Positions 50,071-58,114 are shown, counted from the first letter of the stretch. The stretch: DNA of 64,000 nt from Haemophilus parainfluenzae (GCF_003252795.1 NZ_QEPQ01000001.1:248001-312000); one strand, 5' to 3'. The notes: generated by a model not told the origin, from the sequence alone. Made by a program: numbers and translations.

Positions 50071-50110
50071 TTTCAGACGGTTTTTAAATGATAAAGTGCG
50101 GTCAAATTTC
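50071..50110 (+). other. Half neisserial DUS followed by Haemophilus USS
   Basis: TTTCAGACGG (nine of the ten DUS core bases in reverse) and a T run are followed 12 nt later by AAAGTGCGGTCAAATTTC. The same succession (DUS, T run, USS, AAATTT) occurs at 41074-41141 and 43717-43810. Confidence 0.7.
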
Positions 50111-50125
50111 AACGTATTTTTGTAA

Positions 50126-50704
50126 TTAACCGAATACTTTTTCCAAATGTGCTTGGTAATCAGTTAAGTATTTTTCTACTTGTGGATTTTTAATTACATC
50201 GTTACATAAGAATGTCGGCAGACGAGTCAAGCCGATAAATTCGTTGAGTTTGTGGAAGTGCATGTATAACGCATCCACACCTTTGCCTTCGAAGAAGTCG
50301 CCTTCACGAGTGAACGCTTCAATCGGCGCATTCCAAGTAAGCGAAAGCATGTGTTTTTTGCCTTGCAATAAACCACCTGTGCCATAGCCTTCAGTCGGAT
50401 TGACACGATGGCGGCCATCACTGTGGTAAAGCTTGCCGTGTCCCGCGGTTAATACTTCGTCTATGTATTTTTTCACTGTCCAAGGTTCGTGCATCCACCA
50501 ACCTGGCATCTGCCAAATCACAGCATCCATCCACAAGAATTTTTCAACTTCTTCTTCAACATTATAGCCGGCATCAATCACGGTTTCTTTTACATTGTGT
50601 CCAAGTGCGGTCAAAACTTCTTTCGCTTTTTTATGAAGTGTATGATTTAACTCACCATGTGAATGACCAAACTCTTTTCCACCGTCTAGTAATAAAATAT
50701 TCAT
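50126..50704 (-). CDS. mdaB: NADPH:quinone oxidoreductase MdaB
   Basis: 192-residue flavodoxin-fold FAD enzyme reducing quinones by two electrons, protecting against oxidative stress. Marks: NILLLDGGKEFGHSHGELNH, IWQMPGWWMHEPWTVKKYID, and GTGGLLQGKKHMLSLTWNAP. Full length. An uptake signal lies in the gene (50605). It is the last gene before the ssrA-linked element's left end. Confidence 0.92.
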   Translation of the reverse strand: MNILLLDGGKEFGHSHGELNHTLHKKAKEVLTALGHNVKETVIDAGYNVEEEVEKFLWMDAVIWQMPGWWMHEPWTVKKYIDEVLTAGHGKLYHSDGRHRVNPTEGYGTGGLLQGKKHMLSLTWNAPIEAFTREGDFFEGKGVDALYMHFHKLNEFIGLTRLPTFLCNDVIKNPQVEKYLTDYQAHLEKVFG

Positions 50705-50833
50705 ATTTGCTCCTTTAGCTGATAATTTACCGATTACAAAGCACTTTAGTAATGCAACAATTTAACCAATCAATAAGCTCCAACTATTAAACGTACTACT
50801 CAAATTCGAAAGTTTGATAGAAGTTAAAAGCGC

Positions 50834-50917
50834 AATAAAAAAGCCTTGAAGTCATTATTTTCAAGGCTTTAAAGTCTTTCATAGGACTTGATAGGTTTAT
50901 TTTGTGGTGGGCTGGCG
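50834..50917. repeat. att repeat distal to ssrA
   Basis: Carries a copy of the ssrA terminator and the last 13 bases of ssrA, TGGTGGGCTGGCG, compared with TGGTGGAGCTGGCG at the intact gene (one A lost), plus one C/T difference in the terminator loop. Confidence 0.9.
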
Positions 50918-50980
50918 TCATCTGAATTATCATCAACAACCCCTATTAATACTGAATTCATACAATTCAACATTTGCCAC

Positions 50981-51009
50981 GTATAACTAAGCGTATAACT
51001 AAAATTCAA
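50981..51009. repeat. Arm-type repeat, left
   Basis: GTATAACTAAGCGTATAACT followed by AAAATTCAA; identical but for one base to 57967-57995. Internally it holds two GTATAACTAA units, 12 nt apart. Likely an integrase or excisionase arm site. Confidence 0.7.
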
Positions 51010-51272
51010 AGTCATCAAACCATGAAAGGGTCATACGTGATGAAATATACCATTCATCAGCTAGTTTGAAAAGGACAGATTTAATGCGTTCTATGTCGAT
51101 TGATGACAGTCATCTTTACTCATTTTCTATCAATTCTAAAAGGTACTCCCTAGCCTATATCCATTCCACGGGGCATAGGGAGCGTGGTTATCAACAAATT
51201 ATCGTATATCTAGCCATCATCATCTTTATACCTAAAAATTAAGATAGATAGGCTCTACAATGTGATGTAAGG

Positions 51273-51512
51273 CTATATTAAACCATTCCTTTCTATTTCT
51301 CTGTCTATACGAAATAACTTTCTCCACTCACTTAAATAACGCTTTTCAAGGCGATTACCCTTAATAATTCCTAACCTACAATCAAATCTTTTTAGTATGT
51401 GTGGGATAGTTGCCATTACAATCATCTCATCGCTTTTCTGTTCTTCTTCAAGCCATAGCTTAAATTGTTCTTTGAGTGATAAAGCATTATCTGTTTTGTT
51501 TGCTCTTTTCAT
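51273..51512 (-). CDS. Small protein of unknown function
   Basis: 79 residues from ATG 51512 (MKRANKTDNALSLKEQFKLW), with a strong ribosome site AGGAGG 7 nt upstream. Charged, helical, no known domain visible, no Cys or membrane segment. The strong ribosome site argues that it is real. It lies alone, transcribed outward to the left end of the element; an excisionase or regulator would be plausible by position but no motif shows it. Confidence 0.55.
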   Translation of the reverse strand: MKRANKTDNALSLKEQFKLWLEEEQKSDEMIVMATIPHILKRFDCRLGIIKGNRLEKRYLSEWRKLFRIDREIERNGLI

Positions 51513-51982
51513 AGTAAGCCTCCTGTTGGTGGATAACATAGAGAACTTTAACAATCGATAACTTCCTGTCTAGAAAAGGCTACTAATTTCTCGATCTAGA
51601 TCGCAAAAAGAAAATATTTTTAGACAAAAATGTTAATTTCGCGGTTGTGAAAATTGAGTTGAATGAGCGGTTTTAACAAATAACTCATCTAGAGATTTAT
51701 TATCCCCCCTATACCCGATTAAACGCCTAGAAAACTGTAATAGCGATTAAAAAGAGTTTGATGGCTGGTACTTAAAACCGTTTCCCCTAACTTTCATATC
51801 CCCCTACCCCATTAAGCAATAAAAAAGGCTTAATGAAATACATCAAGCCTTAAGTTTTACTAGTCTCTTTGCTAATGGATAAATTTGGGTAGTGTTTCAA
51901 GATACTCTTGATTACTGCTGTACAAGGGAAAAATAGTATAATAGAATTTCCTGAATTTTATTCAAATAAGCGTGGGGACACT
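51513..51982. other. Non-coding stretch before the restriction gene
   Basis: 470 nt, AT rich. It holds a hairpin at 51825-51851 (AAGGCTT / AAGCCTT arms) with T run on the minus strand, and little else. No gene on either strand that I can support. The 51908 ATG in frame with the restriction gene is possible but weak. Confidence 0.6.
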
Positions 51983-52612
51983 ATGGCTTACAATTCAGAT
52001 TATCAAACAGAACTTATAGAGAATTTGGCAAAAGAAATCATTCAAAAGTGTGGTGTTAATTGTCACAGAAATAATGTGAAAGATCCACTTGCAGTCGATA
52101 TTTGTACAAAAGACAATATCAAAATAGATGTCCAATATTCAAATAATTACGCAAAATATGGTGATTTTAGACTTGATATTATTTCAGCTTACACACCAAA
52201 GAATGCGCTCCCTAACAGAAGTTATAAATATAATCCAAGTATTAATATCATTTCAAATTTTAAGGAAAAATATAATTGCAATATTTCCAAGGTTGGCAAA
52301 CTTTTCCAAGAAAATTATTTGGATTACTTTATTATCTTATTTTACAACACAAAATACACAAACCAAAACCCAGACTTTATTCTCTTAATTAGCAAGGAAG
52401 ATTTAATTAATTATTGTAAACCACAGGTAGCAAATTTATTTAGTCAAATTAAAACCAATAATAAGAAAGACATTGGCTCGGTTGATCAACATGGTTCAGC
52501 ATTTGTGCCATTAAATGTTACTGATTTATGCTATAGTACAAATTGCATTTTTGGAAGCTACGAAGAATTTTTAACTAAAAAAGAGCAAGTAAGACAATAT
52601 TTATTCAGTTAG
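51983..52612 (+). CDS. Putative type II restriction endonuclease
   Basis: 209 residues from ATG 51983 (MAYNSDYQTELIENLAKEII), with GTGGGGA upstream; an ATG at 51908 is in frame. No obvious family, but the block DPLAVDICTKDNIKIDVQYS has the acidic spacing of a PD-(D/E)xK nuclease, with DVQ instead of ExK. It is convergent with a DNA adenine methyltransferase and overlaps its 3' end by 12 nt, the classic layout of a restriction-modification pair. The recognition site is unknown. The call rests mainly on context. Confidence 0.6.
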   Translation: MAYNSDYQTELIENLAKEIIQKCGVNCHRNNVKDPLAVDICTKDNIKIDVQYSNNYAKYGDFRLDIISAYTPKNALPNRSYKYNPSINIISNFKEKYNCNISKVGKLFQENYLDYFIILFYNTKYTNQNPDFILLISKEDLINYCKPQVANLFSQIKTNNKKDIGSVDQHGSAFVPLNVTDLCYSTNCIFGSYEEFLTKKEQVRQYLFS

Positions 52613-53239
52613 TCTTTTATATACTAAATCAAAATAATTATTATCTATTTCACAACCTAGATACTGACGGTTTAATTGCTTAGCTACAAGCAAATGACTT
52701 CCACTTCCAGCACAAGGGTCAAATACTATGTCTTGCTCATTAGTATTGTCTAGTATTAACTCCTTCAGAAGCAAATGATTTTTTTCTGTAGGGTGTTGTT
52801 TACTTCTACCGTTGGGGAATTTAAAAACAGTGTTTTTGCAGTGGGCGTTAAACGTTTTTGCCCCACTACGTTTAAACCAAACTGCCATTTCTACACCACT
52901 CAAATAAACATATTGTCCGTTCATTGGTGATGGATTGCTTTTTTCCCAAATGATAGGGCGAACGGTTCCTTTTTTGTTGGTAAAAAAGGTAAATATCTCA
53001 CTAAATTGCTCTTTTCCACAAAATATAACGATTGAATTTTTAGTTACTCTATAAACGTTTTCCAAAAACTCGTTAAGGTCAAATGTTAAGACATCAGCTT
53101 TATCCTTATCAAGAGTCCGCAACCCATTGCTTTGACGATTTACTGCATTATATGGAATGTCAGTCAGCGTAAAATCAACACTAACATCATTCATATTCAC
53201 CATATAATCCATACAATTTACATTAAAAACTTTGTTCAT
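52601..53239 (-). CDS. DNA adenine-N6 methyltransferase (beta class)
   Basis: 212 residues from ATG 53239 (MNKVFNVNCMDYMVNMNDVS). The catalytic motif IV is TDIPYNAVNR (a DPPY variant), and SAM motif I is FDPCAGSGSHLLVAKQLNR near the C-terminus; this order defines the beta class, and DIPY suggests N6-adenine. SKQHPTEKNHLLLKELI is also typical. It would protect the cell from the convergent putative endonuclease. The target sequence cannot be told. Confidence 0.85.
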   Translation of the reverse strand: MNKVFNVNCMDYMVNMNDVSVDFTLTDIPYNAVNRQSNGLRTLDKDKADVLTFDLNEFLENVYRVTKNSIVIFCGKEQFSEIFTFFTNKKGTVRPIIWEKSNPSPMNGQYVYLSGVEMAVWFKRSGAKTFNAHCKNTVFKFPNGRSKQHPTEKNHLLLKELILDNTNEQDIVFDPCAGSGSHLLVAKQLNRQYLGCEIDNNYFDLVYKRLTE

Positions 53240-53637
53240 ATCAATTTCTACCTTATCTAAAACTTCAAATAACAAGATCAATTCAACACTTAGACAGGTA
53301 TCGTAGATCTATCATCGGTCTCAAAGGCCTATTTGGGCATAATGGACAGATTGACAGTGGGGCATGATTTAACTTCCTTTGGCTAGATAACCTTTTGAAA
53401 TTTGAAATATCAACTAAAAAATTATTGCTTATCTTGGTCTGATAGATTTTCAAAAAATTGCTTTAAGAGATCAATTCTTTTGGTTATGCGAGGTATAATA
53501 CAATCTCTCTTTAAGCTTTTTCAATCGAAGGGGGATTATAACGTATCTAGGGGCACAACATCACCATTATTTTAATAACATAAGCTAAATTTTTAATGCT
53601 TATTCTACGATATTGAACTGATTAATCTGCTTCGTTA

Positions 53638-53680
53638 GTTTCGCAATTGGTTTCGAAATTTCGCAGTTTGTTTCGCAATT
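53638..53680. repeat. Iteron-like cluster GTTTCGCAATT
   Basis: GTTTCGCAATT (53638-53648 and 53670-53680), GTTTCGAAATT (53650-53660) and TTTCGCAGTT (53659-53668) lie in four successive units. The direct orientation and helical-like spacing resemble replication iterons or an operator array. Confidence 0.7.
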
Positions 53681-53755
53681 CTCTTCAACCTGTTTGTTAT
53701 ACATTCACCCAGAATTATTCCAAACTGAACGCAACATAAATTTAGATTTTCTCAA

Positions 53756-53891
53756 GTATGATTTGGGAACTAAGTTAGTATGATTTTGTAACGTCATTGT
53801 TTAAATATTGAGCTAAAAATGCCATTTTTTCTTTTTGGTGTTATGAAATCATACTTATTTTAGGGGTGTACTTGGTATGATTTCGTAACGT
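53756..53891. repeat. GTATGATTT repeat set
   Basis: GTATGATTT occurs at 53756, 53778 and 53875 in the plus direction and at 53846-53854 inverted. Two of them extend to GTATGATTTTGTAACGT (53778-53794) and GTATGATTTCGTAACGT (53875-53891), 16 of 17 identical. Likely protein-binding sites for the flanking winged-helix protein or another regulator. Confidence 0.7.
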
Positions 53892-54010
53892 GTTTATATA
53901 TCTGCCATATACTATAAGAAAACATTGTTGTTTGTTGGTGGAAAAAATCATTTTTAAAGTATCAAATATAGGGTAAAAAAGACTAATAAAAAATTTTGGT
54001 CGAGAACAAG

Positions 54011-54421
54011 CTACTTCGCTAAACAATTACGCCATTTATGAGAGGCGGTTTTTGTTGGTCGTAAGTCATGAATATTTACGCCATTTTTAATAACTTCATC
54101 TACTGGCTCAATCGTTACCGCATAATAAGACAATCTACCCTTTCCACCTTGTCGGCTTTTCTCTATCCAGCCTTTTTCTTCAAGTCCTTTTAATGTTTTG
54201 CTTAATAGCTGTCGGCTAATATTTAGCTCTTCATCAGCCCTGTTATATGGTAATGCTAAATAGCCATTATTTGAGCCGTTATACTCTCCGTAAAGGTGTA
54301 GAAATACTTTTGTTTCTGTGCTTGTTAAACTGCGAAAATGAGGGCTTTTTAAAATATCTTTTCTAAGCCCTACAAAAGGGCTTGTATCTCTTCTCGCTTT
54401 ATTTCTTGCGTGGCTTGCCAT
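54011..54421 (-). CDS. Winged-helix DNA-binding protein
   Basis: 136 residues. The middle reads as a winged helix: TSTETKVFLHLYGEYNG, YNRADEELNISRQLLSKTL (helix-turn-helix) and KGLEEKGWIEKSRQGGKGRL (wing). Such proteins in satellite elements serve as replication initiators or repressors. The iteron and GTATGATTT repeats lie directly downstream of the gene, between it and the methyltransferase, so it may bind them. The exact role is unknown. Confidence 0.65.
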   Translation of the reverse strand: MASHARNKARRDTSPFVGLRKDILKSPHFRSLTSTETKVFLHLYGEYNGSNNGYLALPYNRADEELNISRQLLSKTLKGLEEKGWIEKSRQGGKGRLSYYAVTIEPVDEVIKNGVNIHDLRPTKTASHKWRNCLAK

Positions 54422-54490
54422 ATAATTAACCTGTTCAATTTTAATTTAATCTTGCCTATGCCCCCGTGATGAAAGCATAGGCATTTTTTT

Positions 54491-54814
54491 CTAGTTAAAT
54501 CGTTGTAAAATGTTTTGCGTTGCCAATTCATTGAAAGCTACTTCTCCCCTTAATTGAGCTTTCATATTGGCGAACTTAATCAAACGCTCTGCGGTTAATC
54601 GGTCAGGAATACTATAACGGTAGTATTTGTTGTTGCCGTCTGCTGTTTTCTCCCATTCCCGATGGAGTTTAATGTCGAGCTTATTCTCAAGTGAAGATAT
54701 ATAGTTTCTTCCGCTAGTGAAATTAAGCTGAAATACGCCCTCCCTCTCTGAAAAGCTACCACCATTTCTAAACGTGAAATTAATTAGTCTTTCTTCATTT
54801 GTTAATTTATTCAT
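54491..54814 (-). CDS. Element-encoded protein of unknown function
   Basis: 107 residues (MNKLTNEERLINFTFRNGGS), charged, probably a helix-turn-helix by its pattern of SEREGVFQLNFTSGRNYISS, but not a family I can name. Its ribosome site GGAGA lies in the last codons of the 55-residue ORF upstream, suggesting coupling. It lies between the AlpA-like and winged-helix genes on the same strand. Confidence 0.6.
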   Translation of the reverse strand: MNKLTNEERLINFTFRNGGSFSEREGVFQLNFTSGRNYISSLENKLDIKLHREWEKTADGNNKYYRYSIPDRLTAERLIKFANMKAQLRGEVAFNELATQNILQRFN

Positions 54815-54818
54815 TGTT

Positions 54819-54986
54819 TTACTCTCCTAAGTCCACCAGCCCTATGATTTGCTGTTTTAATTCTTCAATATCCATTAATGCTAAAGTTGCTTTCTCACTA
54901 ATAAATCCTAATGCCTCCTCTAATTGGTAATCCGTTGCCTGTTTATCTAATATTTCATCAGCTATCTGATAAATACTTTCAATCAT
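54819..54986 (-). CDS. Small 55-residue ORF
   Basis: ATG 54986 gives MIESIYQIADEILDKQATDY and so on, ending VDLGE just before the ATG of the next gene. The frame is also open upstream for about 17 codons without a start, and a separate short start MSNTNSS lies in another frame, so a longer protein may have been broken by a frameshift. Helical, acidic, no known domain. Coding potential is judged by the coupled ribosome site and spacing. Confidence 0.5.
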   Translation of the reverse strand: MIESIYQIADEILDKQATDYQLEEALGFISEKATLALMDIEELKQQIIGLVDLGE

Positions 54987-55080
54987 CGTTAAAATACCGC
55001 CTAGCGTTGCCGTATTGCGATTTTCTGTATTAACTTGAATTTGTATTGCTCATTATTAAAACCCTCCTATGATCGTTATA

Positions 55081-55311
55081 TTAAAGATTTTTGGTTTTGC
55101 GGTTTTCTGCTAGTCTTTTAATAAAAGCTAATATCTCGCTTTCTAGATAACCGACAGAATTTACGCCTAAATGGATTTTCTGAGGGAAGTCAGGTCGGTA
55201 ACGTTTGGAATTTTGATTCTGCCAGTCTGAAAAGGTGGTTTTACCTACGCCCAGCATTTTCATTACATCAATACGTCGGATAATGCGGTCTGTTTGAAAT
55301 TGTTGATTCAT
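55081..55311 (-). CDS. AlpA-family DNA-binding regulator
   Basis: 76 residues (MNQQFQTDRIIRRIDVMKML) with the AlpA/MerR-like winged helix: RRIDVMKMLGVGKTTFSDWQ and YRPDFPQKIHLGVNSVGYLE. AlpA-type proteins activate excision or integrase genes in P4-like and CP4-57 elements. Its presence with an ssrA-type integrase fits that class. Confidence 0.85.
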   Translation of the reverse strand: MNQQFQTDRIIRRIDVMKMLGVGKTTFSDWQNQNSKRYRPDFPQKIHLGVNSVGYLESEILAFIKRLAENRKTKNL

Positions 55312-55448
55312 TGGTTTTCTCCGTAAATTTAGTGTTGGAACTGATAAACCCTTTTGGGCTTTCGTTGTTTCGGAGAGGATTATGGCGTGTAAAAAGAGGT
55401 ACTAATAGACTGAATAGTCTTGTTGAGTATAGATATTCTAGGTAATAA

Positions 55449-55482
55449 AAAAGGGCTATCCCCTTTTGAGGAATAGCCCTTT
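55449..55482 (-). terminator. Hairpin terminator
   Basis: AAAGGGCTATCC and GGAATAGCCCTTT form a long stem, downstream of the 289-residue gene. Confidence 0.8.
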
Positions 55483-55500
55483 AAAAATGTTACAAACCAA

Positions 55501-56370
55501 TCAAATAAAGCCTTTAAAGGTATCAACCCCTTTTGGAGTTCTACCTCTATTTTTAACTTTATTAGGTATTAAAATTTGATAAAACGCCTCACATAATTTT
55601 AAGCTATCAGAATAGTACTTTTTAATATAATCTTCGAAATCTTTCTTTGTTGGATAAGAATGAGGATTATCAATATCACATTTTTCAGCAATCACTTTCG
55701 AGAGTCTAAACACTAGCTCTAGATTCTCGCTTGAATGTCCATAAATAGAAGAATTGTTATAATTAATTATTTTTGGTGATGATTGCCCTTTTAATTCTGC
55801 TATTTCAGCCTTTAACTTATTATTCTCTGCTATAAGTTGCTTTATGGTTAAATCTCTGTCATCCACAGTATTTAATGAACTCTCGTTTATCTTTGATTCA
55901 ATTGTACTACGCATAGTGTTAATACTTAAGATACTCTCTATTCTTTCTCTTTTCACATAGATATCAGATTGCTCTCTTGGCAAATAATCCACTGAAGATT
56001 CATGCTCTGGTTGTTCTACATCATCAAACATAAGCCAGTTAGGTAATGAATTATCTCGAACGTATTCTAAGGTATCAAAAAAAAGATTTGGGGGTAAATA
56101 TGTTTCTTTTTTATCAATCTCTAAAGGAACATCGAACACATCAATTCCGTGTTGCTCATGCCATTCAGCAAACTCCTCATTCCCCCATATTGGTTCATCA
56201 CTATTTCTAATATCATGAGGCGATAACTTAATTAGTAAATATCTTGCGATTTCTCCATATGATGATTTTGGATTATGCTCTTTCAGAAAATCTAACAATT
56301 CAGATATTGAAATATACTCTTGTTGCCGTTGTTGTTTTAGATGTAATAATTCGCTTTGAATGTCAATCAT
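55501..56370 (-). CDS. Unknown element protein with coiled coil
   Basis: 289 residues (MIDIQSELLHLKQQRQQEYI). A coiled coil is visible around residues 175-195 (TIKQLIAENNKLKAEIAELK). The C-terminal third (LELVFRLSKVIAEKCDIDNP to KNRGRTPKGVDTFK) looks compact and helical, of a type often found in integrase-linked genes of Pasteurellaceae. The N-terminal half may be a DNA- or protein-binding domain (SISELLDFLKEHNPKSSYGE). I do not recognise a family. Confidence 0.65.
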   Translation of the reverse strand: MIDIQSELLHLKQQRQQEYISISELLDFLKEHNPKSSYGEIARYLLIKLSPHDIRNSDEPIWGNEEFAEWHEQHGIDVFDVPLEIDKKETYLPPNLFFDTLEYVRDNSLPNWLMFDDVEQPEHESSVDYLPREQSDIYVKRERIESILSINTMRSTIESKINESSLNTVDDRDLTIKQLIAENNKLKAEIAELKGQSSPKIINYNNSSIYGHSSENLELVFRLSKVIAEKCDIDNPHSYPTKKDFEDYIKKYYSDSLKLCEAFYQILIPNKVKNRGRTPKGVDTFKGFI

Positions 56371-56557
56371 AAAACGCCCCTTAGCGTTGCCCTTATTGGA
56401 GGAAGTGCGACAAATAGCAATAAGGGTTACTATCTTTCAGTGTGGTTAATTACGCCTCACCTAGTCGCACTATGTTCAATCTCTATTTAATCTAAAGTTT
56501 TCTAAATTAGTAAAATATACTAAATAACATCTCAATTTTACTAAGTTTTATTAAGTT

Positions 56558-57814
56558 TTAAACTACTATCTGTAAATGATATTTAGGAATTGCCCCTTGC
56601 GAACATTCTTCAATAAAATCACCCCATACTTGAAGTAATTTAAATCTCTGCTCTAATCGTTCGCCACGGTCATAAGCCGCCTTAATTCGGTCTGACTTCA
56701 TGTGAGATAATGCCACCTCAATCAATTCGCTATCATAGCCTTTCTCATTAAGGTAAGTACTAGCAATAGCCCTTAATCCATGAGCCACCAACTTTCCTTT
56801 ATACCCCATTCGTTTAATCGCACTATTAGCTGTCTGTGTATTTACGTGTGATTGTGGATTTTTCATACTAGGGAATAAATAAGTTTTTCCCCCGCTCAAT
56901 TTCTTAATTTCTCTCAATAAAGCTAAGGCTTGTCGTGATAGTGTTATCTTATGAACTCTCCCCTTATCATCTTCCTTAATACCTTTTTGAATATAGATAG
57001 TCCATATCTTGGCTTTTTCATCAATATCCTCATAGCGTGCTGTTGCCGCCTCATTTGGGCGTGTCATAGTAAGTAATTGCCATAAGATTAAATAACGTGT
57101 CTGTAATTGAATTTGAGCGTGATTTAACGTGTATATAAATTCGCTTAAATCTTCGGGCTTAATCGTTTTGAAATGCTCTACTGTTGGGCTATCAAATTCC
57201 TTTGATATATTCGCTGTTGGATTTGACTGTATTATTTCTCTGTGTAAAGCATAAGTCATAATCTCATTATGTTTCTGAATTGAGCGTTTAAGTTTCTCTA
57301 ACTTGCCCTCGTCTTGATATTGTTTAAATGCTTTCAAAGCTAAAGGAGCGGTAATTTGAGAAATTGGTAAATGTCCAAAGTGTGGAAGTAAGTTTCTTCT
57401 TATTAAACTTTCTACATCTTTCTGATAGTCAGCTGAAAAATTCTTTTTAGTTTTTCTATATTCAAACCACGCCCACGCTACGGATTCATAGGTATTATTC
57501 AGCTCATCTTTTTTTGTTTGTTCTTGTTGTCGGCGGTATGTTGCGGGATCGATGTTTTGAGCAAGCAAGGATAAATATTCCTCTCTGATTGCTCTAGCTT
57601 GTTGTAATGAAATATCAGGGTATTTACCGACGCCAATTAATGCTCTTTTCTTCGGCTGTGTGAATGGCTTGTAATAGTTAAATCTCCATAACTTAGCCCC
57701 ATTGGGTTTAATCAACAAATAAAGCCCTTTACCGTCGGATAACGTGAATTCTTTTTGCTGCGGCTTTGCTTTGTCTATTTTCGTGTTGTTTAGTGGTGTA
57801 ATTGTGCGTGCCAT
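56558..57814 (-). CDS. P4-type tyrosine integrase
   Basis: 418 residues. The N-terminal DUF4102 arm-binding domain (TLSDGKGLYLLIKPNGAKLW), a SAM-like core-binding domain and a C-terminal catalytic domain. Catalytic residues: Arg in TMTRPNEAATARYED, His-x-x-Arg in VAHGLRAIASTYLNE, second His in ALSHMKSDRIKAAYDRG with Tyr in AAYDR. The gene abuts ssrA and is read away from it, typical of CP4-57-like ssrA integrases. It should recombine the att repeats at 58030 and 50834. Confidence 0.95.
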   Translation of the reverse strand: MARTITPLNNTKIDKAKPQQKEFTLSDGKGLYLLIKPNGAKLWRFNYYKPFTQPKKRALIGVGKYPDISLQQARAIREEYLSLLAQNIDPATYRRQQEQTKKDELNNTYESVAWAWFEYRKTKKNFSADYQKDVESLIRRNLLPHFGHLPISQITAPLALKAFKQYQDEGKLEKLKRSIQKHNEIMTYALHREIIQSNPTANISKEFDSPTVEHFKTIKPEDLSEFIYTLNHAQIQLQTRYLILWQLLTMTRPNEAATARYEDIDEKAKIWTIYIQKGIKEDDKGRVHKITLSRQALALLREIKKLSGGKTYLFPSMKNPQSHVNTQTANSAIKRMGYKGKLVAHGLRAIASTYLNEKGYDSELIEVALSHMKSDRIKAAYDRGERLEQRFKLLQVWGDFIEECSQGAIPKYHLQIVV

Positions 57815-57966
57815 ATCTCACCTTTCTGAATATTAAAACTGTTCTGAATAACTCCGACGACAATTCAGACTTTCTAAAATTTGGATATAGCTAAAATATC
57901 GTTAATGTCATTAACCAGCAGACTTTGAATGATTTTAGTTATACCATTTTAGCTATACAGTAATCA

Positions 57967-57995
57967 GTATAACTAAACGTATAACTAAAATTCAA
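57967..57995. repeat. Arm-type repeat, right
   Basis: GTATAACTAAACGTATAACT followed by AAAATTCAA, matching 50981-51009 but for one base and in the same orientation, 72 nt from attL. Confidence 0.7.
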
Positions 57996-58029
57996 GGATT
58001 TGATAGGTTTTGATAGGTTTCGATAGGAT

Positions 58030-58075
58030 AATAAAAAAGCCTTGAAGTTATTATTTTCAAGGCTTTAAAGTCTTT
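58030..58075 (-). terminator. ssrA terminator
   Basis: GCCTTGAA and TTCAAGGC arms with an AT-rich loop and a T run on the minus strand, 25 nt after the tmRNA 3' end; a second copy lies in the other att repeat. Confidence 0.85.
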
Positions 58076-58114
58076 CATAGGACTTGATAGGTTTATTTTG
58101 TGGTGGAGCTGGCG
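58030..58114. repeat. att repeat at the ssrA 3' end
   Basis: 85-bp direct repeat with 50834-50917, covering the terminator and the last 14 bases of ssrA. Because this copy keeps the intact ssrA end, the gene stays functional after integration. Confidence 0.9.

Larger units (their letters stand above)
50705..51272. other. Intergenic region at the left end of the ssrA element
   Basis: 568 nt. The first 129 nt are chromosomal; attR-like repeat 50834-50917 and the arm-type repeat 50981-51009 follow. From 51010 to 51272 there is no open frame above about 30 codons or recognisable motif. Confidence 0.7.
53240..54010. other. Non-coding region with two repeat families
   Basis: 771 nt between the methyltransferase and the winged-helix gene, with no supported gene. 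It holds an iteron-like cluster at 53638-53680 and four GTATGATTT units at 53756-53891. This looks like a control or replication region of the element. Short frames such as 53841-54026 are weak. Confidence 0.65.
50834..58114. mobile_element. 7.3-kb integrative element in ssrA
   Basis: Direct repeats of 84 and 85 bp (50834-50917 and 58030-58114) that include the ssrA 3' end bound the element. A P4-type integrase lies next to ssrA, and AlpA-like, winged-helix and unknown small genes plus a restriction-modification pair are inside. No capsid, packaging, primase or conjugation genes are seen, so it is a satellite-type island or a decayed one. It could be mobilised only with help. Confidence 0.9.

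Noticed and set aside
51825-51851. Terminator hairpin without a gene upstream
   Set aside because: The T run is on the minus strand, but no minus-strand gene ends there; kept only as a note in the non-coding stretch.
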